Part shown: positions 9,303 through 17,913 of the stretch, piece by piece
Layout: each line of letters opens with the position of its first letter
Position numbering within the stretch: position 1 is the stretch's first letter
DNA from: Balneolales bacterium ANBcel1
Lineage (GTDB): Bacteria > Bacteroidota > Rhodothermia > Balneolales > Natronogracilivirgulaceae
Direction: 5' to 3'
DNA: 64,000 bases
Assembly (NCBI GenBank): GCA_029688905.1
Contig: JARULB010000004.1
Location: 124,001-188,000 of the forward strand
Notes under the pieces: generated by a model
Databases searched by the model: none
What the model saw: the letters and a program-made list of their open reading frames with translations, nothing else
What the model was told of the DNA's origin: nothing
Translations under genes and position numbers: made by a program

Positions 9303-10283
9303 TCAGGGGGTTTCAATGGAACCGGAAAAATACAAAGAACCGGAGGTTAATAGAAACAAATTGCCGCCGATTACAGCCAAATCTCTCAATGGCTTCCCGG
9401 CAATATCCGGTGCCCAGTTGCCCAGGTGCTCCCCGGACATGTTGAACCGGTGAATGACACCGCCGGACAGAACCCATATGTTCCGGTCAATCACCCTTAC
9501 GCGGCCAAGGTGGGGGAACGTACCTATCACAGCCAGTTCATGGCCCCCGTCAGTGATGACATGCACCCGCCCGCCTCCCTTGTCGGCAATAAACAGGGAT
9601 TCGTCGGCATACATCAGCGCGGAGGGCCGATCCAGACCGTCAATTGGGAAGTACTGCAAAAAGCTCCCGTTCGCGTTGAAGTGGTAGATCCTCTTGTTAT
9701 CGGCATCGAGCACGAACAGCTCTCCGATGGTATTGGAGGTGACATCTTCCGGAGTAAATGGCGCTTCGCCTGCCGCCCAGGCCGGAACGGCAAGGCTGCG
9801 AACATACGCCATCGTTTCGTCCAGCAGGTGTACCTGGCGTTCCGCGGAGCCGACCACCGCCAGAAAGGTTTCAGCGGCGTTTGCCATCGCCTCGGGCCGG
9901 TCAAATATGGAGAGCTCAATCGTCTCCACCAGACCGGCAGATGCGCCGCGGTCGACGCCTATTTCGGGTCCGGCTCCGGGACATTCATGGCCGGACTGCC
10001 GGTATCCGGCTGGAATGCGATATCTTTTTATACGGCCGGCATTGGCATCACTCACCAGCAGATCGCCGTCAAAGCCGTCGGTCAGAGTATGTGCACTGTC
10101 AAACGGTCCGCCCACCATTTCAACCGACAGGGTCACCGTATCCATACGAGCCTGTTGATGCGGCGTATCGGGATCATCCGGGGAGAAAGCCGGTAATCCA
10201 CGCGGGGTCGCATCTGCAGACGCCGGCAGACCCAGACCGGATAGCAGAAGCAAGAAGACTACGGTTAATACATGGTGTCGCAT
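9303..10283 (-). CDS. Secreted beta-propeller-like (NHL/6-bladed) protein, function unknown
   Basis: The ATG at 10283 gives 326 residues with a clean signal peptide ('MRHHVLTVVFLLLLSGLG...SADA'). An upstream start at 10334 would add 17 charged residues in front of it and is less likely. The mature part contains repeated blade-like segments: 'GDLLVSDANAGRIKRYRI', 'GELFVLDADNKRIYHFNANG', 'ESLFIADKGGGRVHVITDGG' and 'RNIWVLSGGVIHRFNMSGE'. These resemble NHL/6-bladed propeller repeats that bind ligands or partners. There are no enzyme motifs. It shares the minus-strand cluster with mltG and two envelope genes, suggesting a cell-surface role. Confidence 0.7.
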   Translation of the reverse strand: MRHHVLTVVFLLLLSGLGLPASADATPRGLPAFSPDDPDTPHQQARMDTVTLSVEMVGGPFDSAHTLTDGFDGDLLVSDANAGRIKRYRIPAGYRQSGHECPGAGPEIGVDRGASAGLVETIELSIFDRPEAMANAAETFLAVVGSAERQVHLLDETMAYVRSLAVPAWAAGEAPFTPEDVTSNTIGELFVLDADNKRIYHFNANGSFLQYFPIDGLDRPSALMYADESLFIADKGGGRVHVITDGGHELAVIGTFPHLGRVRVIDRNIWVLSGGVIHRFNMSGEHLGNWAPDIAGKPLRDLAVIGGNLFLLTSGSLYFSGSIETP

Positions 10284-10523
10284 AAATTTCGGTTTTTTCC
10301 ACAGAATATGTTGATCGGCCGGATAGCCCGGCAAGCTTTTACTGATGCAAAGGCCATCTGACCCGGCATTGTTCGTTTTTTACCGTTTTGGCGTTGTCGG
10401 GAATCTGACAGGCGGATGACCATCAACCAACACATCCGGAAAAATAAACGCCGGTTACTTGCAGCATGAAGAAGAAATTCGCCTGTCGGTTGGAAAAATG
10501 GAGCCAATGGGGAAATCCGGCAA

Positions 10524-12158
10524 TCAGGGCCAGGAGATATAAACCTGCCCGGTCATCCCCTGTTCAACAGGAACGTCCTTCTGGATAAAAAAGCGTGCCG
10601 GAGGCCGAAACGGGTCAACCTGACCGGCATCCCATCTTCTGTGGCCCTCGCGAATCTCATACGCCTGCAGAATGTAACTGCCGGGGGGCAAATCCGTCAG
10701 TTCCACGGTATCGGTAAAAATCGTGTCGGCTGCCTCAAAACCCTGCTCGTCGGTCAGTGAAAGCCGGAAGCGCGCGGTATCGGCCGGCGGATCATCAAAA
10801 AGCACTTCAAGTCCGCCAAGCTGGTTATCAAAATGGATGTTCGGAATGATGCTGCGCCGGTCCATCTGCTCCTCGTCCCAGACGCGAATCTCGTAATCCT
10901 CTCCCCGTTGCCATTCGCCGTCCGGATAAACCATCAGCAGGTTATCCACGGTGACGGCGGGTTCCCAGGGCTGAAACGTCGACTCCGACTCCACAACGAC
11001 CAGGGAGTCGAGCACCTGCGGGGTATCGTCCAGAAGTTTCGCGTAACGCACTATGATTGGTTCATCAGGCCGAATACCGTGTCGGGTATCATGGGAAACA
11101 TAGCGCGCGTAGGTGGTATCGGGTTCATCCGATCCCGGAAACAGGTCTACGTCAATTTCGGCTTCGTTGCCCCCAAGGTCTGAAACGCCTCTGAGTTCCA
11201 GGCGATACGACTGTCCGTCGGGCAGCGGATTCAATGCTTCGGCCAGCATGACATTGCTGTTGTCCCGGTCCACATAGAGCGGTACGGCATCGGTGGCAGG
11301 ATTGCCGTCTTCGTGGAAAACGGTGATTCCGGCTCCTTCCAGAAACTGCACGGATTCGCTGAAACGAAGCCGGAGACGCACTTCCGACAGCATGCCCACC
11401 GCCAGAAGCACGGGCGGGATGGTATCCATTTTCATTACGAAAACGGTGCCGGCATCCAGTTCGCCGCCGGGGTCGAGTTCGAGCGTGTCGGTGCGAAACG
11501 GTTGCGCGGCCTCTCTTTGGCGGTCCCATCGGCGGTTCCGGTTGCGGTCATCGAGCCAAAACGCTTTGTAGCTGCCTTCCCGCAGATAGTTAAACCGCAC
11601 CACCCCGGCCGAATCGGCCTCGCCCACATAATTGGCCGGGAGGCTGAGATCGGCCGGATGCCGATACAAGACGACCCGCTCGCCCATCAGGCCTTCCCCC
11701 GTTACCGCGTCCCTGACCTTTGCGGTGATGCGTCCGTCGTCGATTTCCGGACCGGTAGACAGGGCCAGTTGCAGCGGCGAGGTTATGCTGTTGCCTCTTG
11801 TGTCGCGGAGGTCTGTTCCCAGGGTAAAGATGATGGTGGTGGTATCGGGCAGCGGTTCATCGAAACGGACGGTTGCCGTACGGCGGCTCCAGCTCACATC
11901 ATAATCGATCAGGAGGTCGGGTTCGATGCGAAAAGCCTGTTCAAAGCTGTTTCTGTCGATGTACTTGTCGAACTCAAAACGGATTCTGTCGCCGTCGAAG
12001 CTGGTGGTTCCTGTCGCCGGACGGGTCTCCACAAGTTGCGGCGGAGTACGGTCAGGCGGTCCGCCTGTCGGCTGAGTCGGTGTAGCGCACTGAAGCAACA
12101 GCAGCGGGCCCAACAATATGGCCGGATAATATAAAAAGCCTGGAATTCGGTTCAGCAT
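10524..12158 (-). CDS. Lipoprotein with bacterial Ig-like domain
   Basis: A 544-residue predicted lipoprotein with lipobox 'LLLLQC' and lipidated C24. The next residues, 'PTGGPPDRTPPQLVETRPATG', form the common start of Bacteroidota/Balneolota Ig-like lipoproteins. The first domain (about 38-130) is a bacterial Ig-like fold of the SbsA type ('IRFEFDKYIDRNSFEQAFRIEP'). A carboxypeptidase-regulatory-like beta domain follows (about 140-235), then further Ig-like segments. It probably sits on the outer membrane; no catalytic motif is visible. The start codon shares one base with the stop of the upstream 221-residue gene, so the two are translationally coupled. Confidence 0.82.
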   Translation of the reverse strand: MLNRIPGFLYYPAILLGPLLLLQCATPTQPTGGPPDRTPPQLVETRPATGTTSFDGDRIRFEFDKYIDRNSFEQAFRIEPDLLIDYDVSWSRRTATVRFDEPLPDTTTIIFTLGTDLRDTRGNSITSPLQLALSTGPEIDDGRITAKVRDAVTGEGLMGERVVLYRHPADLSLPANYVGEADSAGVVRFNYLREGSYKAFWLDDRNRNRRWDRQREAAQPFRTDTLELDPGGELDAGTVFVMKMDTIPPVLLAVGMLSEVRLRLRFSESVQFLEGAGITVFHEDGNPATDAVPLYVDRDNSNVMLAEALNPLPDGQSYRLELRGVSDLGGNEAEIDVDLFPGSDEPDTTYARYVSHDTRHGIRPDEPIIVRYAKLLDDTPQVLDSLVVVESESTFQPWEPAVTVDNLLMVYPDGEWQRGEDYEIRVWDEEQMDRRSIIPNIHFDNQLGGLEVLFDDPPADTARFRLSLTDEQGFEAADTIFTDTVELTDLPPGSYILQAYEIREGHRRWDAGQVDPFRPPARFFIQKDVPVEQGMTGQVYISWP

Positions 12159-12823
12159 TATCGACGGACGCTGTAGAGCAGATAGATGGTTACGGTTACC
12201 GCTCCGGTGATGATGGCGGGCTCGGCGATCCTGTTCAGAAACGAAAGCCGGCGGGAATCCTTGCGCTGCTGAAACGCCGCGGGTTCCCAGTCGGCCGGTG
12301 CATCGGCAACCTCCGGCGGTATTGCTTCTTCCAGTTCGTATGACGACTTCCAGACCTCTCTTACCTCTCGTTCTTCATCCATCCAGGTGAAATAAACCTC
12401 CGAACGGAGGATGCGTGAAAAGGAGCGGCTTCCCTTGCGGATCAACAGGTTTTCCGGACGCCATTCGATTTGCAGCTTGTGGTGATGCGCCGGCTCGCCG
12501 GCAATCCGGATGCCTGCTGCCATCAGCTCCGAAAGGAGATGCTCCTTTACCTGTACAGGGGCATCCATCTCCAGAAATACCGGCTGAGCAATAACACCGC
12601 CGGCAGGTGTCCGGAACGTACCGTCGTCATCGAGCAGGCCGAGCATCAGGTCTGCCGTCTGGCAGGCTACGGCCGCGGAATTGGAAACAGCGTGGGGCTC
12701 GGACCGGCTCCCTGCATCATCCTGTGCCTGGGCATCTTCGGGAAGACCTGCGGCGCCTCCGGAACCAGTCGGCAGGATCGCCTGGCAGCACATCAGTATC
12801 GCTATGAGCAAGACTCTGAACAT
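12158..12823 (-). CDS. Hypothetical envelope protein with signal peptide and C-terminal membrane anchor
   Basis: 221 residues, family not recognised. An N-terminal hydrophobic segment ('MFRVLLIAILMCCQAILPTG') is followed by a low-complexity Ala/Asp/Ser stretch, a soluble mixed alpha/beta domain (about 55-190) and a C-terminal helix 'AIITGAVTVTIYLLYSVRR' that should anchor it in a membrane. The stop overlaps the start of the Ig-like lipoprotein gene by one base, so the two are probably made together. It is the first gene of the minus-strand cluster and is divergent from pncB across a 150-bp regulatory region. Confidence 0.65.
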   Translation of the reverse strand: MFRVLLIAILMCCQAILPTGSGGAAGLPEDAQAQDDAGSRSEPHAVSNSAAVACQTADLMLGLLDDDGTFRTPAGGVIAQPVFLEMDAPVQVKEHLLSELMAAGIRIAGEPAHHHKLQIEWRPENLLIRKGSRSFSRILRSEVYFTWMDEEREVREVWKSSYELEEAIPPEVADAPADWEPAAFQQRKDSRRLSFLNRIAEPAIITGAVTVTIYLLYSVRR

Positions 12824-12867
12824 TGACGGGGATACCTATGTTACAAATGGTGAAGCAACTCCTCAAA

Positions 12868-12909
12868 TATAGTCCAAGTTGCTTTGAATTACGAACGCAA
12901 CGGACTATA
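12868..12909. promoter_or_regulatory. 13-bp interrupted dyad over the pncB promoter, candidate operator or RNA hairpin
   Basis: The left arm is TATAGTCC-AA-GTTGC (12868-12882) and the right arm is GCAAC-GGACTATA (12897-12909), around a 14-nt centre. All 13 pairs match and only two adenines in the left arm are unpaired. The right arm overlaps the -10 hexamer of the promoter at 12884-12911, so a protein bound here would block it. Its place between a hypothetical envelope gene and the NAD-salvage genes suggests regulation by NAD status, but no regulator can be named. Confidence 0.55.
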
Positions 12910-12911
12910 AT
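12884..12911 (+). promoter_or_regulatory. Sigma70-like promoter for pncB
   Basis: TTGAAT (12884-12889), a 16-bp spacer and a perfect TATAAT (12906-12911) point towards pncB, whose ATG is 62 bp further on. The expected transcript start is near 12918, giving a leader of about 55 nt. The match is to the general sigma70 consensus; the local consensus of this lineage may differ. Confidence 0.55.
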
Positions 12912-12973
12912 ATGGGGTTTGAAGCCGCACCGCAACAACCGCTTCCCAATCATCCGATGAATAACGTATCCAT

Positions 12974-14326
12974 ATGGCGGTAACTGATATACCACATCCG
13001 GAATTGTATACTGATTACTACCAGCTGACCATGGGTCAGGGGTACTACAAAATCGGCATACACGAAAAGAAAGCCCATTTCGACTATTTTTTCCGGAATA
13101 CCCCGTTTGGTGGCGGATTTGTTGTTTTTGCCGGGCTGGCTGACCTGCTTGCCGTTCTCGAGGGCTACCGCTTTACTCCGGATGCGTGCCGGTGGCTTGA
13201 AAACAAGGGCTTTGACCACGACTTTTGCCGGTTTCTTGGAGAGTATCGTTTTGATGCCGACATTCATTCGGTCCGCGAAGGCGAACCCGTACTCCCCGGT
13301 GAACCGGTGCTCACGGTCTCAGGATCGCTGCTTTCGTGCCAGCTGATTGAGACGCTGTTGCTGAATATTCTCAATTTCCAGTCACTGATCGCCACCAAGG
13401 CCTATCGGCTCCGTCAGGCGTGCGGCGACCGGCAACTGGTTGATTTCGGTCTCAGGCGCGGCCAGGGAGCCGGCTCGGTCTCCGCAACCCGCGCGGCTTT
13501 TATCGGAGGCATCACTGCCACCTCCAACGTGATGGCGGGTTACCGCTTTGATGTGCCGGTCTCCGGCACCATGGCGCACTCCTGGATCCAGTGTTTCGAC
13601 AGCGAACTCGAGGCGTTCCGGGCCTACGCCGCACTCTATCCCGATCAATGCATTCTCCTGGTGGATACGTACAACTCGCTGGAGTCCGGCATCCCCAACG
13701 CCATCACCGTGGCAAAGGAGCTCGAAGGCCGGGGGCACCGTCTGATCGGAGTGCGGCTGGACAGCGGCGAACCTCACAAAATGGCTCCCAAAGCCAGAAA
13801 GATGCTGGATGATGCCGGCCTGAACAACGTGGCCATCGCGGTATCCGACCAGCTGGATGAAGAAAAGATAGCGGCACTGGTCGGTGACAATGTTCCGATC
13901 GACCTGTTCGGGGTCGGCACCCGGCTGATCACCGGCCACCCGGACGGAGCCCTGAGCGGCGTTTACAAAATGTGCGAACTGGACGGTCGTCCTACCATGA
14001 AGTACACCGACGAATCCTCCAAGAGCAGTCTTCCGGGAGTGAAGGAGTTGCTGCGCTATGCCGATTCGCAGGGGAGGTTTACAAACGACCTCATCTGTCT
14101 TTCCGGTGAAAGCCCCGACTCACCCGGCGGGGAGCCGCTTCGCAGAATCTTTATGGAATCCGGGCACGCCCTGAACATGGAGACCGACCTGGAGAAGATG
14201 GCGGAGTACTGTCGTACCCGGTCGGGTCAGTTTCCTGACCGGATCAGGCGGATGCTCAATCCTGATCGATTTCCGGTAGAACTGGATCGATCTCTGAAAT
14301 CTCTCATCGAAAAGCTTAAAAGGTGA
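12974..14326 (+). CDS. pncB: Nicotinate phosphoribosyltransferase
   Basis: A 450-residue enzyme that makes nicotinate mononucleotide from nicotinate and PRPP with ATP hydrolysis, the committed step of the Preiss-Handler NAD route. The start 'HPELYTDYYQLTMGQGYY' and the segment 'FVVFAGLADLLAVLE' are typical. The core contains 'DFGLRRGQGAGSVSATRAAFIGG', and the phosphate-binding region contains 'GVRLDSGEPHKMAPKARKMLDDAG'. The length fits the family and nothing is missing. pncA begins 4 bp after the stop, so nicotinamide deamidation and nicotinate use are made from one transcript. Confidence 0.94.
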   Translation: MAVTDIPHPELYTDYYQLTMGQGYYKIGIHEKKAHFDYFFRNTPFGGGFVVFAGLADLLAVLEGYRFTPDACRWLENKGFDHDFCRFLGEYRFDADIHSVREGEPVLPGEPVLTVSGSLLSCQLIETLLLNILNFQSLIATKAYRLRQACGDRQLVDFGLRRGQGAGSVSATRAAFIGGITATSNVMAGYRFDVPVSGTMAHSWIQCFDSELEAFRAYAALYPDQCILLVDTYNSLESGIPNAITVAKELEGRGHRLIGVRLDSGEPHKMAPKARKMLDDAGLNNVAIAVSDQLDEEKIAALVGDNVPIDLFGVGTRLITGHPDGALSGVYKMCELDGRPTMKYTDESSKSSLPGVKELLRYADSQGRFTNDLICLSGESPDSPGGEPLRRIFMESGHALNMETDLEKMAEYCRTRSGQFPDRIRRMLNPDRFPVELDRSLKSLIEKLKR

Positions 14327-14330
14327 TATC

Positions 14331-14942
14331 ATGAAAGCGTTACTGATTGTCGATACCCAAAATGACTTTTGTCCGGGTGGCGCGCTGGCTGTCCCGAAAG
14401 GTGACGAAGTGGTGCCTGTCATCAATAAACTGGCAAGAGCCTTCGAGCATGTAATTCTGACACAGGACTGGCATCCGGCCGGACACCACTCTTTTGCCTC
14501 TTCCCATCCCGCTAAAAAGCCGTTCGAGCAAATCCGGACCCATTACGGCGCCCAGATTTTATGGCCTGATCATTGTGTGCAGGGGTCACAGGGGGCCGAG
14601 TTTCATCACGAGCTGGAAATCGACCGGGGACAACTGATTCTGAGGAAAGGATTTCGAAAGGAAATAGACTCCTATTCCGGGTTTTATGAAAACGACCATG
14701 AGACGACAACCGGACTGGCCGGATACCTGCGCGAAAGAAGCATTGATACGCTATATATTGCTGGATTGGCAGCGGATTTTTGCGTAAAATGGACAGCATT
14801 GGATGCACGAAAAGAGGACTTTGATGTTCATGTCGTTAAAGACGCTGTTCGCGGCCTCGACGTGGAGGGCTCGCTGGACCAGGCCTGGGAAGAGATGGCT
14901 GAGGCCGGGGTCATGTTCACCACATCCAAAACCCTCACATAA
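14331..14942 (+). CDS. pncA: Nicotinamidase / pyrazinamidase
   Basis: A 203-residue isochorismatase-fold hydrolase that converts nicotinamide to nicotinate. The catalytic triad is visible as D8 ('LIVDTQNDF'), K106 ('ILRKGF') and C151 ('AADFCV'). The metal ligands fit D46 and H48 ('TQDWHPAGH') and H81 ('WPDHCVQG'). It starts 4 bp after pncB and supplies that enzyme's substrate, so the pair forms a complete nicotinamide-to-NaMN salvage step. Confidence 0.96.
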   Translation: MKALLIVDTQNDFCPGGALAVPKGDEVVPVINKLARAFEHVILTQDWHPAGHHSFASSHPAKKPFEQIRTHYGAQILWPDHCVQGSQGAEFHHELEIDRGQLILRKGFRKEIDSYSGFYENDHETTTGLAGYLRERSIDTLYIAGLAADFCVKWTALDARKEDFDVHVVKDAVRGLDVEGSLDQAWEEMAEAGVMFTTSKTLT

Positions 14943-15012
14943 GACCACTTCAAAGCAGCTTTTGCATGCGTTCTCCCGAATTGAGTGATTTTCAGAAAAG
15001 ATGGAAGCCAGT

Positions 15013-16140
15013 ATGAATAATTATGATATCATCATCATCGGGGGCGGGTTAGCCGGACTGGCCACGGCCGCACACCTGATAGAGCACAAAAAGAATCCGC
15101 GTATACTGGTTTACGACGCTCTGGAAATTGGAAAGGGTGCTTCGGCGGTACCGGGTGGCATGGTGAACCCGATTACCGGTCAACGAGCAAACGTTGCCTG
15201 GAGGGCCGAGTCCGGTATGCAGCTGCTGGAACAACGGCTCAAGATTCTCAGCACTTTTGAAAAGCGTCAACTGCACCTTGAAAACGGGGTACTTCGTCCG
15301 GCCATCGACGAAGAACTGAGCCACAATTTCCGCAAAGCGTTTAAACAGGGTCGCTGGCCGAAAGACTGGGTTATATGGATGAGTCCGGAGGAGGTGACAA
15401 AAAAGCACCCGCTGCTCAAGTCGAGCTACGGCGCCCTCTTTCTGAGCAAGGGCAAGGTAATTGATACTCCGGCCTACCTGGAGGCGTATAAAAACTATCT
15501 GAGCAAACAGGGAGTTGATATTGAAACCGGAGGGCCGTATCAGCTTGAATACGACGGACAGTGGGTTCTTGACAACCGCTCAAAAGCTTTTTCAGCTCCA
15601 AGAGCTGTGATCGCTACTGGATATAAATCCCGCGAGAACAAGTTCTGGACGGACCTCCCGCTGAATTCGGTGAAGGGGCAGCTGGCTGTTTACGAGTGTT
15701 CCCGTCCGGTGGACACGCTTCCCGCCGTATCGGCCTATGGATACATCGCTCCGCTGGTTGAACAAAAGCTGGTGGTCGGAAGCACCTATGAGCACCATTT
15801 TCATGACGATTCCCCCGACAAACAGAGTGCCCGCCTTCTGGATCAAAAGCTGGAGGAGCTGTTGCCGGAACTCTATTCACACTGTAAAAGTGTGCAGCAA
15901 TGGTCGGGAATTCGGGCAACCACCCCCGACCGGCTGCCCATCGTCGGGCATCACCCCGAGCACGAGCATCTCTTCATTTATGCCGGATTGGGATCCAAGG
16001 GGCTGCTCTATTCGGAGGTTGTCGGAAAGATGTTGGCCGATCACCTTCTAACGGGCCAGGCAATCCCCAAAGAGATATCCCTCTACCGCTTCTCAAAATA
16101 CAGAGAGCTTCGCAGGCAGGCGCTGGAAGCGCAAGGCTGA
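15013..16140 (+). CDS. FAD-dependent oxidoreductase (DAO family, MnmC C-domain-like)
   Basis: 375 residues from the ATG at 15013, which has GGAAG upstream; an ATG at 15001 would add 4 residues. The N-terminal Rossmann motif 'IIIIGGGLAGLATAAHL' binds FAD. The segments 'GKGASAVPGGMVNPITGQR' and 'GIRATTPDRLPIVGHHP...YAGLGSKGLLYS' resemble the FAD-dependent C-terminal domain of the tRNA-modifying enzyme MnmC, which removes carboxymethyl from cmnm5U. The MnmC methyltransferase domain is absent, so this is either a split MnmC2-like enzyme or another amine oxidase of the DAO family. It follows pncA by about 70 bp. Confidence 0.8.
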   Translation: MNNYDIIIIGGGLAGLATAAHLIEHKKNPRILVYDALEIGKGASAVPGGMVNPITGQRANVAWRAESGMQLLEQRLKILSTFEKRQLHLENGVLRPAIDEELSHNFRKAFKQGRWPKDWVIWMSPEEVTKKHPLLKSSYGALFLSKGKVIDTPAYLEAYKNYLSKQGVDIETGGPYQLEYDGQWVLDNRSKAFSAPRAVIATGYKSRENKFWTDLPLNSVKGQLAVYECSRPVDTLPAVSAYGYIAPLVEQKLVVGSTYEHHFHDDSPDKQSARLLDQKLEELLPELYSHCKSVQQWSGIRATTPDRLPIVGHHPEHEHLFIYAGLGSKGLLYSEVVGKMLADHLLTGQAIPKEISLYRFSKYRELRRQALEAQG

Positions 16141-16166
16141 TAATACTGATGGAAGCTCAAGGCTGA
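16124..16166 (+). repeat. 17-bp direct repeat duplicating the oxidoreductase stop region
   Basis: Bases 16124-16140, which include the gene's last codons and TGA, are repeated at 16150-16166 with one mismatch and a period of 26 bp. The second copy lies outside the gene. It looks like a local slippage duplication. Confidence 0.7.
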
Positions 16167-16342
16167 TCCCGGACTGCCCACTTCCTCACAAAGCCGCCGT
16201 GAATAGCAGCCATAAAATTCCGTGAACGAATTACCGGAAGGCCATATTTGCCGGCCGAAAGGGTTGCGGCGTTTTGTGAGATAAATCCGGCCTGCCGGAA
16301 TGCTGTCCGTTTGGTGATCCGGAAGAGGTCTCCCGGCACGGT

Positions 16343-17899
16343 TCAAAACCGCATCACAAAACCGCTCCAGGCTGCGGCTATGTTGGCCCCGCCCCGATTT
16401 GAGTTGGGCGTTGTCATCATCCCCACCGAGAATTCAAAGCCCGGCAAATTGATGCCGGTACCGAACGACAGATTCATCGCCGAGTAGCCTCCCAGCCGCA
16501 TCCCCATCCTGAGAGGGATCACATTGAGCAGCCGGTACTCGGTTCCCAGGGCCGTATACAAACGGTTGCTATTCACGCCACGGCTGTTCATTCCCTTGCC
16601 GATATCCATCATCACATCGAGTCTGCCCATGGTCAGGGCGCCTCCGACATTGATCATGGGGGTGAGTCCGACCCGGTGCGAAGAGACATCATCGGGGCTG
16701 AAATTTGCGTAAATATCGTTACCAATACTGTCTTCAAGAACATATTCGAAATAATTGGACAGTTTCCCGTCGTACTCCGCGTCAATAAGATCAAAATTGA
16801 CGGATGCCCCTTCCCAAAGAAAGGTATCCTCAGCGCGGAACCTGCCGGCATTATCTCTGAAGTTAATACCGCCGACATCTGTGATGGAAAGGGATGCCCG
16901 TAGTATCTGTGGGCCGCTTCCGATAACCGGAATCGAAACATCCCGCATATACCACTCCCAGGTGCCGCCGAGATCAAGGGCAAACCCATACCCGTGAAAC
17001 GAGCCGCCGCTGAAAAAGGAGTCGTCATTTAGATATTCGCCAAGCTGCGCATCATCATCCCCCAAAACCCTTCTGTCCTGATAATAGTCATCCAGCTCTT
17101 CGGTCAGGCTTCCGGTGGTTTCGATATAGTAATCAAAATCGTGCAGCACCATCGGGTCATCCCCGCCGATCACCTGCAGCCCGGATGCAAACGAGATTTT
17201 TGCATAATCCATACCAAACAGGATTTTGGGTGCTGCGCCGGCATACACACGCTGGCTGCCGGGGGTGAATTCGTCCTGGTTGCGCCAGACTTCCATGGCA
17301 AACCCGAACGACCATTCGGCGAACGTCAGAAACTCCGTATTCAGACTCACACTACGCTGCTCCGCAAACACCTGGGAGTTCAGGCCGGTCAGTGCCAGTT
17401 CGAAGAATCCGCGGCTCATTCCGCTGGTGTTCATGGCGCGCACCCGGACAGCGCTGCTGAAGGCCATATTCAAATCTTCGCGCCGATAACTGGCGCCCAA
17501 AGGTACGACACCTACACTGAAGCCGATATTTTGCATGGCATCGGACCCGGATCCGAACCAGTCATCGGCGATACTCATGGCATCGGTCGCGGTGATGAGG
17601 TCGCCATTGGTAAAATGGCGGTTATACATGCTGATATTGACCAGTCCACCGCCGGCCCCGGTACTTAGGCCGCCAAGGATTCCGATAGTCAGGCGTCTGT
17701 TGTTATCGGGGAGCATCAGGTTGGCGGGATTGACAAAATTCGCATGATACCCGGTCATGTAGGCGCTCCCGCCACCGCCGAGGGCAAGGTTGGAAGCCGT
17801 CACGTGCATTCCCTGCGCGTTGGCCTGCTGGCCGCCAGAAAACAGCATGAAAAAAAACATCAATGACGCCAGGCTTCCGGAAATTACCTTGTTATTCAT
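16343..17899 (-). CDS. Predicted outer-membrane beta-barrel protein (DUF5723-like)
   Basis: 518 residues from the ATG at 17899. This start is preferred over in-frame TTG/ATG at 17917/17914 because AAAGGAGA sits 5-12 bases upstream of it. The signal peptide is 'MNNKVISGSLASLMFFFMLFSGGQQANAQG'. The mature start 'HVTASNLALGGGGSAYMTGYHANFVNPANLML' matches the usual opening of DUF5723/PorV-like barrel proteins of Bacteroidota. Many amphipathic strands follow, and the protein ends in 'SGFVMRF' with a terminal aromatic residue, as in barrel proteins. It is cotranscribed with and immediately behind a large lipoprotein gene, so the two may form an outer-membrane complex. Confidence 0.78.
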   Translation of the reverse strand: MNNKVISGSLASLMFFFMLFSGGQQANAQGMHVTASNLALGGGGSAYMTGYHANFVNPANLMLPDNNRRLTIGILGGLSTGAGGGLVNISMYNRHFTNGDLITATDAMSIADDWFGSGSDAMQNIGFSVGVVPLGASYRREDLNMAFSSAVRVRAMNTSGMSRGFFELALTGLNSQVFAEQRSVSLNTEFLTFAEWSFGFAMEVWRNQDEFTPGSQRVYAGAAPKILFGMDYAKISFASGLQVIGGDDPMVLHDFDYYIETTGSLTEELDDYYQDRRVLGDDDAQLGEYLNDDSFFSGGSFHGYGFALDLGGTWEWYMRDVSIPVIGSGPQILRASLSITDVGGINFRDNAGRFRAEDTFLWEGASVNFDLIDAEYDGKLSNYFEYVLEDSIGNDIYANFSPDDVSSHRVGLTPMINVGGALTMGRLDVMMDIGKGMNSRGVNSNRLYTALGTEYRLLNVIPLRMGMRLGGYSAMNLSFGTGINLPGFEFSVGMMTTPNSNRGGANIAAAWSGFVMRF

Positions 17900-17903
17900 A
17901 GAA

Positions 17904-17911
17904 TCTCCTTT
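17904..17911 (-). promoter_or_regulatory. Strong Shine-Dalgarno deciding the barrel gene start
   Basis: AAAGGAGA on the minus strand lies 4 bases before the ATG at 17899 and just after the stop of the upstream lipoprotein gene. It supports the downstream ATG as the true start and close coupling of the two genes. Confidence 0.7.
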
Positions 17912-17913
17912 CA

